From an uncultured Pelagibacteraceae bacterium (GTDB lineage Bacteria; Pseudomonadota; Alphaproteobacteria; Pelagibacterales; Pelagibacteraceae), in assembly GCA_902619835.1 (NCBI GenBank), contig CACNFS010000001.1, positions 1-64,000 of the forward strand: a stretch of DNA of 64,000 nt, written 5' to 3'. The position numbers were made by a program, and so were the translations under genes. The stretch's first letter is position 1, and every line of letters begins with the position of its first letter. Under the pieces are notes generated by a model. That model saw only the letters and a list, made by a program, of their open reading frames with translations, had not been told where the DNA came from and did no database searches. Below are positions 30,130 through 40,701 of the stretch, piece after piece.

Positions 30130-31917
30130 TTAATCCCGATTTAATTGACTTTTAAGCTTGATAAGTTCTGAATATGAATTTTCGTCTAAGTTGTTGATTA
30201 ATTTTTGTTCTAAAGATTCTATTTTTTTCAAATTTGCTTGATCTTTGTGGTCTTTAATTAATTCATCAAGTAAATCTAGTATATCTTGTTCAGATTTATT
30301 TTTTATAATTAATTGAATGTTTGAATTCTTATTTATTTCTTCAACAATTTCACCGAAGCCTAGATCAATTTTTGATTTTAATGTTTTTTGATCATTTTCA
30401 TTTGTTATTGAGTTTAAAAGCAGATCTTTAAATACCTCATTTTTTTCGTTTAAAAACTCAATCTTAGATAACTCCTCCAACTTTTTAGACGCTATTTGTA
30501 AATAGTTTAAGATTATAAACAAAATAGCGAATTCAATAATTTGAATTTTAGATAGGTTTTCTTTTTTTTTATGAAGGATTTTAGTCTCTTTAAGTATTTT
30601 ATAATCTCTTTTCTTTTTGAATGGAAAATAATTATAGTTTTGTCTCGACGCTTGAATAGGTGTTAATTTTTTTAATTTATCTAAAAAATCTTCCAAAACG
30701 TATTTTTTTAAGGTTTCATCTTTGATTGAGTAAGATATTTTTTTTATCTTTTTTTCAAACTTAGAGATTTCGTATGGATTATTTTGATCGATTTTACTTA
30801 ATTGATAGTTCCAAATAAAAGATTGTATGATTTCTTTTTGCTTAAGTAATTTTAATAATCCGTCTTTTCCGTTTTCTTTGATAAAATCATCCGGATCCTT
30901 GCCTGCTGGCATTATGGAAAAAAATATTTTATTATTTTCGTTAATTAATGGAAATAATCGCTCTGCTATTCTTTCAGCTGCTTGTTGACCACTTTCGTCT
31001 CCATCAAGGCAAATTATAGGGTCCGAAAAAAATTTCCAAATTAGAGAAATTTGCCTTTCTGTAATCGCAGTTCCTGAATTTGAAATTACATTTTTTATTC
31101 CTGAAGCATAAACACTCACCACATCCATATAACCCTCTACAATTAAAACATCGCTAGTATCCGATCTTAAACTTTTAACTTTATCAAGATTAAAAATCAT
31201 GTTTCCTTTTTTATAAAATTCAGTTTCGGGTGAGTTTATGTACTTAGCTAATTTACCATCACGGATAACTCTTCCGCCAAAAGCTATCGTGTCGCCTGTT
31301 ATATTATTCACAGGAAAAATTATACGAGAATTAAATCGATCAACAAAATCTCTTTTTTTATCACTTTTATAGTAAATACCAGTTAAAGAAACTTCTTCTT
31401 CAGAATATTTTTTTGATAAGTCATTGTAAAAATTATTTTTCCAAGGAACATACCCTAGCTTAAATTCTTCAATAATCTCTTTTTTTAGCCCTCTTCTGTT
31501 GAGGTAATCTAGAGCTTCTTTATTATTTGAAACAAATAACTGTTTGTGAAAATAATCAGAATAATCCTTATAAATGTTTTTATATGTTTGAAATCTTAAA
31601 TCTTTTTTTTTATCAAAATTTGAAAATCTATATGGTTGCATGCCGGCCTCTGCTGCTAAAGTTTTAACTGCCTCTCCAAATCCAACTGATTTTATTTTCA
31701 TCAAAAAATCAAATATATTTCCGTGTTCCCCAGTGCTAAAGCAATGATAAAATTCTTTCTCATCATTGACAGTGAAGGATGGAGTTTTTTCATTTTTAAA
31801 AGGAGATAAACCAATAAATTCTTTACCTCTTTTTTTAAGTTGAACAGTTTTTCCAACAACTTGGGATACTTTTAGTCTTAATTTAATTTCATCTAAGTAT
31901 TCTTTAGGGTACTTCAT
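30130..31917 (-). CDS. dnaG: DNA primase DnaG
   Basis: Makes RNA primers at the replication fork. 595 residues from ATG 31917 (the frame opens with TTG at 31923). It has an N-terminal CHC2-like domain (about 1-100), a TOPRIM core with VLIVEGYMDVV and CLDGDESGQQAA, and a poorly conserved helical C-terminus that would bind DnaB. Of the four residues that bind zinc in E. coli DnaG, only one cysteine (C59) remains; the others read S38, K41 and T62 within LSPFKNEKTPSF and HCFSTGEHG. I recall similar loss in other alphaproteobacterial primases, so it is probably lineage-typical. It abuts yqeY. Confidence 0.96.
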   Translation of the reverse strand: MKYPKEYLDEIKLRLKVSQVVGKTVQLKKRGKEFIGLSPFKNEKTPSFTVNDEKEFYHCFSTGEHGNIFDFLMKIKSVGFGEAVKTLAAEAGMQPYRFSNFDKKKDLRFQTYKNIYKDYSDYFHKQLFVSNNKEALDYLNRRGLKKEIIEEFKLGYVPWKNNFYNDLSKKYSEEEVSLTGIYYKSDKKRDFVDRFNSRIIFPVNNITGDTIAFGGRVIRDGKLAKYINSPETEFYKKGNMIFNLDKVKSLRSDTSDVLIVEGYMDVVSVYASGIKNVISNSGTAITERQISLIWKFFSDPIICLDGDESGQQAAERIAERLFPLINENNKIFFSIMPAGKDPDDFIKENGKDGLLKLLKQKEIIQSFIWNYQLSKIDQNNPYEISKFEKKIKKISYSIKDETLKKYVLEDFLDKLKKLTPIQASRQNYNYFPFKKKRDYKILKETKILHKKKENLSKIQIIEFAILFIILNYLQIASKKLEELSKIEFLNEKNEVFKDLLLNSITNENDQKTLKSKIDLGFGEIVEEINKNSNIQLIIKNKSEQDILDLLDELIKDHKDQANLKKIESLEQKLINNLDENSYSELIKLKSQLNRD

Positions 31918-31919
31918 TA

Positions 31920-32375
31920 TCAATTTAATAATCCTTTTAAAATTGAACTTACTTTTGAAAAGTCTAAAGTGTCTGCATATTTAGATTTAAGAACTCCCAT
32001 TATTTTGCCCATGTCCTTCATTGATGAAGCGCCCACAGATTTAATTGTATCTTGACATATTTTTTTTGTTTCTTCCTCACTTAGTTGTTTCGGTAAAAAA
32101 ACATTTATGACTTCTATTTCTTTTTTTTCATTCTCTAAAAGCTCATTTCGTCCAGCTTTTTGATATACTTCACAAGACTCGTTTCGTTGCTTTATCATTT
32201 TTTTAAGCAGTGCAATAATGTCACTGTCTTTAATTTCTTTTTGATCTTTTGAGCGGCCTGCGATTTCAGCGTCTTTGATAGCTGAAACAATTAGTCTTAG
32301 AGTAGGATAGGTATTTTTATCTTTGGCTTTTAAGGCTTGGTTTAGCTTATCATCTATTTGTTTTTTTAGAGACAT
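31920..32375 (-). CDS. yqeY: GatB/YqeY domain protein
   Basis: The 151-residue product (ATG 32375, MSLKKQIDDKLNQALKAKD) is a free-standing YqeY domain, related to the tail of GatB, the tRNA-dependent amidotransferase subunit. Seen: TLRLIVSAIKDAEI, IIALLKKMIKQRNES, YQKAGRNELLENEKKEIEVINVFLPKQLSEEE and the C-terminal DMGKIMGVLK. Its biochemical role is not settled; it may bind tRNA. Context is the usual one, between carA (divergent) and dnaG, whose start lies 2 nt after its stop. Confidence 0.9.
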   Translation of the reverse strand: MSLKKQIDDKLNQALKAKDKNTYPTLRLIVSAIKDAEIAGRSKDQKEIKDSDIIALLKKMIKQRNESCEVYQKAGRNELLENEKKEIEVINVFLPKQLSEEETKKICQDTIKSVGASSMKDMGKIMGVLKSKYADTLDFSKVSSILKGLLN

Positions 32376-32502
32376 ATATAGATTTATTTTAATCACAATT
32401 CTAATACAAAATAAAAAGAACTTTCTTGACGATTTTGTTTCTATTTCATATGTTGCCCAAAATCATGTTTATAAGTTTTTTACTTTAACTTATGAGTTGT
32501 AT

Positions 32503-33705
32503 TTGAAGAAGATTGGTCAAAATATAAACTCAAAAAAAAATCTTAAAGAGATCGATTCAACTGCTATTTTAGTTCTTCAAAATGGTCAGTTTTTTAGAGG
32601 AATAGGCTTAGGTTATAAAGGCACAGTAACTGGAGAAGTATGCTTTAATACCTCAATCACTGGCTATCAAGAGATAATTTCTGATCCTTCATATGCGGAC
32701 CAGATAATTAATTTCACCTTTCCTCATGTTGGGAATGTTGGAACTAATAAAGAAGACCATGAGTCTGACAAAATTTGGACCAAAGGTGTGATAATAAATA
32801 CTGAAATAACTAGTCCTTCAAATTATAGATCTCTAAAACATCTTGATAAATGGTTAAAGAAGAATAAAATTGTCGGCATAACTGGTATTGATACAAGAAA
32901 TTTAACAAATTTAATTAGAGATAGAGGTGCACCCAAAGGAACAATATCTTTTTTAAAAAAAGATAAGTTAAACTTAAAAAAACTGCTCAGAACAACTCAA
33001 AAGTGGAGTGGTCTTAAAAATCTTGATTTAGCTCAGAAAGTCTCAACCAAAAAAAATTATGTTTGGAATGATCTAAAAACTTGGAAAAAAGTTGACGGTT
33101 ATTTAAAAAATAAAAAGAAAATATTACATGTTGTAGCAATAGATTATGGAGTTAAAAAAAACATTTTAAGATATTTTTCGGATTTTAAATGTAAAGTCAC
33201 GGTAGTTCCTTGTAAAACAGCTGCAGAAGACATTCTGAAAGAAAAACCTAATGGAATTTTTTTATCTAATGGGCCTGGTGATCCAGCTGCAACAGGAAAA
33301 TATGCTATACCAATTATAAAAAAATTGATAAATAACAATTTACCAGTTTTTGGTATCTGCTTGGGGCATCAGCTCTTAGCTTTAGCATTAGGTGCCAAAA
33401 CAAATAAAATGAAACTTGGTCATAGAGGAGCTAACCATCCAGTAAAAAATTTAATTGAAGGTAATGTAGAAATAACAAGTCAAAATCATGGTTTTGAGGT
33501 TGTAAAAAATAATTTACCAAAAAATATAAAGATTACTCATCAGTCACTTTTTGATAATAGTATTGAAGGTATTCAACTTAAAAACAAACCTGTTTTTTCA
33601 GTACAGTATCATCCGGAGTCTAACCCTGGACCGCAAGACAGTATCTATTTATTTAAACAATTTATTACGAGTATGAAAAAAGATGCCAAAAAGAAAAGAT
33701 ATTAA
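32503..33705 (+). CDS. carA: Carbamoyl-phosphate synthase small subunit CarA
   Basis: Glutaminase subunit that supplies ammonia to CarB for carbamoyl phosphate (arginine and pyrimidines). Conserved sequence starts at [15 protein letters not shown] and continues with [24 protein letters not shown], the class I glutaminase core FGICLGHQ (nucleophile Cys) and QYHPES (catalytic His-Glu). The start is unclear: no in-frame ATG lies upstream. I chose TTG 32503 (400 residues), 18 codons before the conserved region. The frame opens at a TTG at 32323, but that would overlap yqeY on the other strand and is not family-like. The end overlaps carB by 23 bp. Confidence 0.93.
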   Translation: MKKIGQNINSKKNLKEIDSTAILVLQNGQFFRGIGLGYKGTVTGEVCFNTSITGYQEIISDPSYADQIINFTFPHVGNVGTNKEDHESDKIWTKGVIINTEITSPSNYRSLKHLDKWLKKNKIVGITGIDTRNLTNLIRDRGAPKGTISFLKKDKLNLKKLLRTTQKWSGLKNLDLAQKVSTKKNYVWNDLKTWKKVDGYLKNKKKILHVVAIDYGVKKNILRYFSDFKCKVTVVPCKTAAEDILKEKPNGIFLSNGPGDPAATGKYAIPIIKKLINNNLPVFGICLGHQLLALALGAKTNKMKLGHRGANHPVKNLIEGNVEITSQNHGFEVVKNNLPKNIKITHQSLFDNSIEGIQLKNKPVFSVQYHPESNPGPQDSIYLFKQFITSMKKDAKKKRY

Positions 33706-36700
33706 AAAGATTTTAGTAGTAGGAGCTGGTCCAATAATTATAGGTCAAGCATGTGAGTTCGATTATTCAGGTACTCAAGCATGTAAAGCACTTAAGGATG
33801 AAGGTTTTAAAGTAATCTTAATTAATTCTAATCCAGCAACTATCATGACCGATCCCAATGTTGCTGATAAAACTTATATAGAGCCAATTACATTAGAAGT
33901 ACTAGAGAAAATTATTATTAAAGAAAAACCTGATGCTATTTTACCTACTATGGGTGGACAAACCGCACTTAATTTAGCAATGGAAGCTGAAAAAAAGGGA
34001 TTACTGAAAAAATATAGAATTGAATTAATTGGTGCAAACTCCAAAGCGATAGCAAATGCCGAGGATAGAAAAAAGTTTAGAAAGAATATGATAGAAATTG
34101 GTTTAGATTTACCAAAATCAAAAATTGTAAATAATTTTAATCAATCAACTAAAGTTCTAAAACAAATTGGATTGCCCGCAATTATCAGGCCTGCTTTCAC
34201 TTTAGGAGGTCTTGGTGGGGGTATTGCCAAAACGAAAAAAGAATTTTTTAAAATTATTAAAAATGGTCTTCATGAATCACCTGTGAGTCAGGTTTTAGTT
34301 GAAGAGTGTTTAGAAGGTTGGAAAGAATTTGAAATGGAGGTTGTAAGAGATAAAAAGGACAATTGTATAATAATATGTTCAATAGAGAATTTAGATCCCA
34401 TGGGCATTCATACTGGGGACTCTGTTACAATAGCTCCAGCCTTGACTTTAACCGACAAAGAATACCAAGTGATGAGAAATGCATCTATTGCTTGCTTAAG
34501 AAAGATAGGAGTTGAAACTGGCGGTTCAAATGTCCAATTCGCTATTAATCCTAAAAATGGAAGGATGGTAATTATTGAGATGAACCCTAGGGTTTCAAGA
34601 TCTTCAGCCTTAGCGTCTAAAGCTACAGGATTTCCAATAGCAAAAGTAGCAGCAAAGTTAGCAGTGGGATACACATTGGATGAATTAAAAAATGAAATTA
34701 CAAAGATTACGCCAGCTTCTTTTGAACCAACAATTGATTATGTTGTTACGAAGATTCCAAGATTTACTTTTGAAAAATTCTCAACTTCTGCGGCAGTTTT
34801 AGGAACATCTATGAAGTCCGTTGGAGAAGCAATGGCAATTGGTAGGAATTTTAAAGAGTCTCTTCAAAAAGCTTTGGTATCTCTTGAGACAGGTTTTTCA
34901 GGTATAGACCAAATATTTAATTTAAGTGTTAAGAAAATCGAAAAAAAGTTAAAAGAGAATATTCCAAATAAAATCCTGCTTGTCGGGGAAGCTATCAGGA
35001 AAAAAATCGGCTTAAGCAAAATACACAAGCTCTCAAAAATTGATCCTTGGTTTTTAGAGCAAATAAAAGAAATTATAGATAATGAGTTCAAAATTAAAAA
35101 AAATGGTCTTCCAAAAACTTTTAGTGAATTTAATTATATAAAATCGATCGGATTTTCTGATAAAAGATTATCAGTATTAACGAAGACGTCGGAGTTAATT
35201 ATAAGAAGGAAGAGAGAAGCGTTAAAGCTTTTCCCGGTATATAAGAAAGTTGATACTTGTGCTGCTGAATTTAAATCTTTTACACCATATATGTACTCAA
35301 CTTATCAAAGAAGTTTTTCTGTAAATTCAGAGTGTGAGGCTGATCCTTCTAAGAGAAAGAAAATAATTATACTTGGAGGCGGTCCTAATAGAATTGGTCA
35401 AGGTATAGAATTTGATTATTGTTGCTGTCAGGCTAGTTTTGCACTTAAAGAGGCAAAGTATGAAACAATCATGGTCAATTGTAATCCAGAGACTGTTTCT
35501 ACAGATTATGATACCAGCGATAGATTATATTTTGAACCTTTGATTGATGAGTATGTTTTCAATATAATAAAAAGAGAAAAATCAAAAGGCAGTTTACTCG
35601 GAATTATCACACAATTTGGCGGACAAACTCCAATTAAACTTGCAAAATTTTTACACGAAAATAAGCTTCCGATTTTAGGAACTCAGTATTCGTCTATAGA
35701 TCTTGCTGAAGATAGAGATAGATTTAGAAATCTTTTAAATAAACTAAGGTTAAAACAGGCTGAAAGTGGTATAGCAAGAACTTTTCCTGGAGCTATAAAA
35801 ATAGCAGAAAAGATTGGTTTGCCTTTAATGGTAAGGCCTTCTTATGTATTAGGTGGAAGAGCAATGGAAATTGTTCACGAAAAAAGCCAGTTAAAAAACT
35901 TTGTAAGGGAAGCTTTTAAGGTAGCAGAAAAAAATCCAATCTTAATCGATAAATTTATTGATAACGCGATGGAGGTAGATGTTGATGCAATATCTGATGG
36001 TAAAAATGTTTTTGTTGCTGGTATTATGCAACATATTGAAGAGGCTGGAATACACTCTGGTGATTCAGCATGCAGCTTGCCTCCAGTATCAATAAAACCT
36101 TTTTTAATTAAAGAAATTGAAAATCAAACAAAAAAATTAGCTTTAGCTCTTAAGGTTAAAGGATTCATGAATGTTCAATACGCAATTAAAAAAGATCAGA
36201 TTTATGTAATAGAAGTTAATCCAAGAGCTAGTAGAACTGTCCCGTTTGTTTCAAAAGCAAAAAATTTACCTCTTGCTAAAATAGCCTCAAGAGTGATGGC
36301 AGGAGAAAAATTATCTAAATTTAATCTTAAAAGTAAAACGAAAGATATGTTTGCTGTAAAGGAAGCAGTCTTTCCATTTAACAAATTTCCAAATAGCGAT
36401 CTTTTACTTGGACCAGAAATGAAATCCACTGGCGAAGTGATGGGTTTTGATAAAAATTTTGGTATGGCTTTTGCTAAAAGTCAAATTGCAGCCTCAAATT
36501 CCCTTCCTAAAAAAGGGTTAGCTTTTATCTCTTTAAAAAATAGCCATAAAGAGGAGGGGGTACAATTGGCAAAACAATTAATTAAATTAAATTTTAAGCT
36601 TTGTGGAACCAGAGGCACAGCTGATTATATTAATCAACATGGAATTAAGTGTAAAAAGATAAACAAAGTAAATCAGGGTTCTCCGCATATTGTAGATGTT

Positions 36701-36907
36701 TTAAATGCTAAAAAAATAGCTTTAGTTATTAACACTGGAGGAGGAAACAGTGAAACTCAATTAAGTGATGCCGTTGCATTAAGAAGAGCTACTTTAGCTA
36801 ACAAGGTTCCTTACTGTACCAATATGTCCACGGCTAAAGTTTGTCTGGAAGGTATAAAATCTTTAAAATTCAAAGATATTAACGTGACTTCTTTGCAAGA
36901 TATCTAA
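33683..36907 (+). CDS. carB: Carbamoyl-phosphate synthase large subunit CarB
   Basis: Makes carbamoyl phosphate from bicarbonate, ammonia and two ATP. The 1074 residues match E. coli (1073). Two homologous ATP-grasp halves are plain: the first starts [19 protein letters not shown] and has [13 protein letters not shown] and [19 protein letters not shown]; the second starts [18 protein letters not shown] and has [14 protein letters not shown] and [17 protein letters not shown]. The C-terminal MGS-like allosteric domain (from about 930) contains [10 protein letters not shown]. The operon partner is carA. The stop codon interlocks with that of the convergent oxygenase gene (4 bp overlap). Confidence 0.98.
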   Translation: MPKRKDIKKILVVGAGPIIIGQACEFDYSGTQACKALKDEGFKVILINSNPATIMTDPNVADKTYIEPITLEVLEKIIIKEKPDAILPTMGGQTALNLAMEAEKKGLLKKYRIELIGANSKAIANAEDRKKFRKNMIEIGLDLPKSKIVNNFNQSTKVLKQIGLPAIIRPAFTLGGLGGGIAKTKKEFFKIIKNGLHESPVSQVLVEECLEGWKEFEMEVVRDKKDNCIIICSIENLDPMGIHTGDSVTIAPALTLTDKEYQVMRNASIACLRKIGVETGGSNVQFAINPKNGRMVIIEMNPRVSRSSALASKATGFPIAKVAAKLAVGYTLDELKNEITKITPASFEPTIDYVVTKIPRFTFEKFSTSAAVLGTSMKSVGEAMAIGRNFKESLQKALVSLETGFSGIDQIFNLSVKKIEKKLKENIPNKILLVGEAIRKKIGLSKIHKLSKIDPWFLEQIKEIIDNEFKIKKNGLPKTFSEFNYIKSIGFSDKRLSVLTKTSELIIRRKREALKLFPVYKKVDTCAAEFKSFTPYMYSTYQRSFSVNSECEADPSKRKKIIILGGGPNRIGQGIEFDYCCCQASFALKEAKYETIMVNCNPETVSTDYDTSDRLYFEPLIDEYVFNIIKREKSKGSLLGIITQFGGQTPIKLAKFLHENKLPILGTQYSSIDLAEDRDRFRNLLNKLRLKQAESGIARTFPGAIKIAEKIGLPLMVRPSYVLGGRAMEIVHEKSQLKNFVREAFKVAEKNPILIDKFIDNAMEVDVDAISDGKNVFVAGIMQHIEEAGIHSGDSACSLPPVSIKPFLIKEIENQTKKLALALKVKGFMNVQYAIKKDQIYVIEVNPRASRTVPFVSKAKNLPLAKIASRVMAGEKLSKFNLKSKTKDMFAVKEAVFPFNKFPNSDLLLGPEMKSTGEVMGFDKNFGMAFAKSQIAASNSLPKKGLAFISLKNSHKEEGVQLAKQLIKLNFKLCGTRGTADYINQHGIKCKKINKVNQGSPHIVDVLNAKKIALVINTGGGNSETQLSDAVALRRATLANKVPYCTNMSTAKVCLEGIKSLKFKDINVTSLQDI

Positions 36908-37569
36908 CCTTTTACTTTCCAGTCAGTCTCAAAAGTGACGTAGTTTATCTGGATACATCTCCTCTCTTTTTTAATCTCTTTTTTTTCCATTCCGTGCCAA
37001 GTGTTTGGTCCACTTGTAAAGAAATATCCATAATTATGTTTGTAAGGAACTGTTTTTACTTTATTTAATTTTGAGTCATAAAAATCAGTTCCTAGATTTT
37101 CTGACTCGTTATGTAAGTTGACAAAAACTATTGAGGACATCAATTTTTCCTCAATATCACAATGAGGTTTAAGCCAAAAACCTTCTCGGTCACAAATCAC
37201 CTCTAGTCTCACATAAGAATTACCCAAATCTTTTCCAATTAACAATCCAATTTTTTTATAGACTTTAGGTGATCTTAATTCTTCAATAAATTTTGTTAAG
37301 TTTGGAAATTGATTTGAGTTTTCTTTAGTTACATAACATCTAAGTTTTTTTGCTTTACCACCCCCTTTAATCCCAGCCCGGAATGCTCCTTCTCCTCCAT
37401 CAAGAGCTCTTGTTCCATCATAATTTAAATTTTGTTTTCTAGGATCGGCTATCTCTGCATTGCAAATCTCATCAATAGCATTTTGCGTCAGTGGCTGATT
37501 AATTTCAAAATGTTTAAAAGGATCTTTAAATAATTTGGTCCTTTTTTCTAATGATTTAAATAATTCCAT
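36904..37569 (-). CDS. 2-oxoglutarate/Fe(II)-dependent oxygenase, substrate unknown
   Basis: A 221-residue protein with the jelly-roll 2OG-oxygenase signature: the iron triad H136-x-D138 (KPHCDIEEK) and H192 (NTWHGMEKK), then R203/R204 about eleven residues later as the likely 2-oxoglutarate anchor, plus the fitting strand pattern ([25 protein letters not shown]). The N-terminal half (1-100) is not recognisable. No signal peptide is present, so it is expected in the cytoplasm. It overlaps the ELM1-like gene upstream by 14 bp, so the two are very probably one transcript. Family members hydroxylate proteins, amino acids or small molecules; nothing here shows which. Confidence 0.75.
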   Translation of the reverse strand: MELFKSLEKRTKLFKDPFKHFEINQPLTQNAIDEICNAEIADPRKQNLNYDGTRALDGGEGAFRAGIKGGGKAKKLRCYVTKENSNQFPNLTKFIEELRSPKVYKKIGLLIGKDLGNSYVRLEVICDREGFWLKPHCDIEEKLMSSIVFVNLHNESENLGTDFYDSKLNKVKTVPYKHNYGYFFTSGPNTWHGMEKKEIKKERRCIQINYVTFETDWKVKG

Positions 37570-38509
37570 TTTTTCTCATTTTTGCTTTTACTATTGGAGC
37601 AATTCTATTTACCTCATTCAAACTATTATAACTCCAACTTTCTACACTATCTTTTAGTTCTCTTGTTATACCTAAATCTTTCAATTGTGAATAAAATTTT
37701 TTAAATCTTCCAGTTGGCTTAAAAGACTTCATCATAGCAATATAAACAGGTTTTCCTGTCATAGCAGCTTCTGAAATCATAGACGTGGAGTCGCATGTTA
37801 CAACTAAATAATTTGAAATCGCTAATGCAGAAAGATAAGCTTTTTTATCAATATTTTTCACAACATGATGATTAATGCTAAAAGTGTTAAATGCAATTTT
37901 TAAAATATTTTCAGGTGTTCTGTAAGAGGGAATTACAATAATTTTAAATTTATCTGGGGTAAATAAAGTCTTCACTTTGTTAAAAAGCTCATGAATTTGT
38001 TTTTCTGAATAGTTATAATATTTATTCGGTCCTCCAATTATAAATGCAACTAATTCTCTTCTCTTATCTTTTTCAATTCCAAGATATTTTGAATTTTCGT
38101 TAATTTCTTTTTTATTTAGATAATGAATAGCCCCTGTTGTATTGATTATGTTTTCGCCTTGTAAATTATCATGTTCTGGACTTACTATGAGGTCAAAGTG
38201 TTCATAAGAAACTTTAGGATCCTGTACGTGAATATTAAAAATTTGATTACCTAATCTTTTTTTTAAAGCTATTGATGGTATTACACTTTTTCTTCCACAG
38301 GATATAATTACTTTGCAATCACATACGAATTTATTTTTTACCAAATTTTCTGATATTGGGCTTATTTTTGGGGGAATAAAATTCCAAAAAGATTTTAATT
38401 CAATTTTCTGGTGTTTATAACTTAGGCCCAAAGCTTTGGCTAATCCCTCTACTTGACTAACCATACCGTGCATACCTTGCGTTAAAAGAAGTGCTTTTAA
38501 TTCTAACAT
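37556..38509 (-). CDS. ELM1-like protein (mitochondrial fission ELM1 / DUF1022 family)
   Basis: The 317-residue protein matches the ELM1-like family in pattern: an N-terminal LLTQGMHGMVSQVEGLAKAL, ISCGRKSVIPSIALKK, IHVQDPKVSYEHFDLIVSPEHD, a GAIH motif, FIIGGPNKYYNYS in the middle, IIVIPSYRTPENIL and a C-terminal VTCDSTSMISEAAMTGKPVYI. The two-halves layout resembles GT-B glycosyltransferases, and the last motif looks like a nucleotide-sugar site. The plant homologue ELM1 recruits a dynamin for mitochondrial fission; the bacterial function is not established. It is divergent from trxB (23 bp gap) and overlaps the oxygenase gene downstream. Confidence 0.78.
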   Translation of the reverse strand: MLELKALLLTQGMHGMVSQVEGLAKALGLSYKHQKIELKSFWNFIPPKISPISENLVKNKFVCDCKVIISCGRKSVIPSIALKKRLGNQIFNIHVQDPKVSYEHFDLIVSPEHDNLQGENIINTTGAIHYLNKKEINENSKYLGIEKDKRRELVAFIIGGPNKYYNYSEKQIHELFNKVKTLFTPDKFKIIVIPSYRTPENILKIAFNTFSINHHVVKNIDKKAYLSALAISNYLVVTCDSTSMISEAAMTGKPVYIAMMKSFKPTGRFKKFYSQLKDLGITRELKDSVESWSYNSLNEVNRIAPIVKAKMRKNGII

Positions 38510-38532
38510 TAGTTACTATATACTTTTACATA

Positions 38533-39483
38533 ATGGATAATAAATCAACAAAACACACAAAAGTGTTAATTCTTGGATCTGGTCCAGCTGGTTATACAGC
38601 GGCTATTTATGCGGCTAGAGCAATGCTTAAACCAATACTTGTTCATGGTTCTCAACCCGGAGGACAATTGACTACAACTACAGATGTTGAAAATTACCCT
38701 GGATACTCAAAAGTGATTCAAGGTCCATGGCTTATGGATGAAATGAAGGGCCAAGCCGAAGCTGTGGGAACAGAGATGATACAAGATCATATCAGCAAAG
38801 TAGACTTAACAAAAAAACCTTTTACGGCAACAGGTGATAGTGGTCAGATTTACACTGCAGATAGTTTTATAATTTCAACAGGAGCACAAGCGAGATGGTT
38901 AAATTTAAAATCTGAACAAGAGTTTAGAGGATTTGGAGTTTCAGCCTGTGCTACTTGTGACGGATTTTTCTTTAAAGAAAAAGAAGTAGCAGTAGTTGGT
39001 GGAGGAAATGCTGCTGTTGAAGAAGCAATGTTTCTAACTAAATTTGCCTCAAAGGTCTATTTAATACATAGAAGAAATGAATTAAGAGCAGAAAAAATGC
39101 TTCAAGCTAAATTAAAATCTAATAAGAAAATAAAAATAATTTGGGATACAGTAGTAGAGGATGTTATTGGCACTAAAGAGCCAAAAACTGTAAATGCATT
39201 AAAAATTAAAAATGTAAAAGATAATAATGTTAAAGATCTTAAAGTTGATGGTTTATTTATTGCCATAGGTCATGATCCAGCTACATCTTTATTTAAAGAT
39301 CAACTTAAAATGGACAAAGAAGGGTATTTAATAACAAAACCTGACTCTACTGAAACGAATATTCCAGGAGTTTTTGCTGCAGGAGACGTAAAGGATAAAA
39401 TTTTCAGACAAGCTGTTACCGCTGCTGGAATGGGTTGTATGTCAGCACTTGAAGCTGAAAAATATCTTTCTGAGTCTAATTAA
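38533..39483 (+). CDS. trxB: Thioredoxin reductase TrxB
   Basis: FAD/NADPH enzyme that reduces thioredoxin. From ATG 38533 the product has 316 residues (E. coli 321). FAD loop VLILGSGPAGYTAAIYAAR, QPGGQLTTTTDVENYPGY, redox pair ACATCDG (Cys139/Cys142), NADPH loop VVGGGNAAVEEA, HRRNELRAEK and the C-terminal VFAAGDVKDKIFRQAVTAAGMG. The frame is open from 38491, but the 14 extra residues are not family-like. Its stop lies in an 8 bp overlap with the convergent aminotransferase gene. Confidence 0.97.
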   Translation: MDNKSTKHTKVLILGSGPAGYTAAIYAARAMLKPILVHGSQPGGQLTTTTDVENYPGYSKVIQGPWLMDEMKGQAEAVGTEMIQDHISKVDLTKKPFTATGDSGQIYTADSFIISTGAQARWLNLKSEQEFRGFGVSACATCDGFFFKEKEVAVVGGGNAAVEEAMFLTKFASKVYLIHRRNELRAEKMLQAKLKSNKKIKIIWDTVVEDVIGTKEPKTVNALKIKNVKDNNVKDLKVDGLFIAIGHDPATSLFKDQLKMDKEGYLITKPDSTETNIPGVFAAGDVKDKIFRQAVTAAGMGCMSALEAEKYLSESN

Positions 39484-40663
39484 GGCTATCACAAAAACTC
39501 TTAATTCTTTTCATTGCTTTTTTCAAATTTTCCATTGAAGTAGCGTAAGATATCCTAAAATAACCCTCTAAACCAAAGGCAGAACCTTGAACCACAGCTA
39601 CCTCGGCTTTTTCCAAAAGTTTTTCTACAAAGTCTTTATCAGTTTTAAGTTTTGTTTTCTTGTTTAGTAATTTTTTACAGTTTGGAAAAACATAAAAAGC
39701 TCCTTCAGGACTTAAACAGCTTATACCTTTTATATTATTTAAACTATCAACAACAAAATTTCTTCTTTTTTTAAAAGAATTTGATCTGTCTGAAATAAAG
39801 TCTTGTGTCCCGTTTAAAGCCTCGACTGCAGCTGCTTGACTTATGGATGTAGGATTACTAGTTGATTGTGATTGAATTTTAGCCATCGCTTTAATTATTT
39901 CTTTTGGACCTGCAGCATAACCTATTCTCCAACCAGTCATTGAATAAGATTTACTCACTCCATTCATAGTTAAAGTTCTACTTTTTAATTTTTCAATTTG
40001 CGCGATTGTAAAAAATTTAAAACCGTCATAAGTAATATGTTCGTAAATATCATCGCTTAAAATATATAAATTTTTATATTTTATTAAAATCTTCGATAAA
40101 GCTATTATCTCATCTTTTGTATAACCAGAGCCTGTGGGATTAGATGGCGAGTTTATAATTATCCACTTTGTTTTCTTTGAAACTGCTTTTGTTAATTTTT
40201 CTGGTGTTAATTTAAAATTATTTTTTTCATCACACTTTATAATTTTGGGTTTTCCCCCAGCTAACAAAACAATGTCAGGGTAAGAAACCCAATAAGGGGC
40301 TGGAATAATTACCTCATCACCTTTATTTATGGTTGCCATAAAAGCATTATATAAAACCTGCTTTCCACCAGTTCCAACTGAAATTTCATCAAGCTCGTAT
40401 GATAAATCATTTTCCCTAGAAAATTTTGCTTGGATAGCTTTTTTTAGAGCTGGGGTTCCATCCACTGCAGTATATTTTGTATCCCCTTTTCTTATCGCTT
40501 CGATTGCTGCTTCTTTAATATTGTCTGGGGTATCAAAATCAGGCTCTCCAGCCCCTAAACCTATAACATCCTTTCCGGCAGCTCTCATTTCCCTTGCTTT
40601 TGAGGTAACTGCTATTGTGGGCGACGGTTTTATACGTTTTAAACTATTGGAAACTATGCTCAT
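39476..40663 (-). CDS. aspC: Aspartate/prephenate aminotransferase, class I
   Basis: PLP enzyme of 395 residues. SLGAGEPDF-type start (IGLGAGEPDFDTP), YTAVDGTPALKKAI, the PYWVSYPD loop, NSPSNPTGSGY, SDDIYEHI and the Schiff-base Lys238 in NGVSKSYSMTGWRIGY. The pattern is subgroup I-beta/gamma, the thermophilic/alphaproteobacterial kind (AspAT that can also use prephenate), rather than E. coli AspC. Specificity cannot be settled from sequence alone. It is divergent from uvrB with a 38 bp gap. The symbol is by role only. Confidence 0.88.
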   Translation of the reverse strand: MSIVSNSLKRIKPSPTIAVTSKAREMRAAGKDVIGLGAGEPDFDTPDNIKEAAIEAIRKGDTKYTAVDGTPALKKAIQAKFSRENDLSYELDEISVGTGGKQVLYNAFMATINKGDEVIIPAPYWVSYPDIVLLAGGKPKIIKCDEKNNFKLTPEKLTKAVSKKTKWIIINSPSNPTGSGYTKDEIIALSKILIKYKNLYILSDDIYEHITYDGFKFFTIAQIEKLKSRTLTMNGVSKSYSMTGWRIGYAAGPKEIIKAMAKIQSQSTSNPTSISQAAAVEALNGTQDFISDRSNSFKKRRNFVVDSLNNIKGISCLSPEGAFYVFPNCKKLLNKKTKLKTDKDFVEKLLEKAEVAVVQGSAFGLEGYFRISYATSMENLKKAMKRIKSFCDSLN

Positions 40664-40701
40664 TGAAATTTATAATATAATTAATTTATTATTAACACAA
40701 A

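Noticed and set aside
32323-32502. A 60-residue N-terminal extension of CarA
   Set aside because: It would begin with TTG inside yqeY on the other strand, and the residues match nothing in CarA, which starts just before [10 protein letters not shown].
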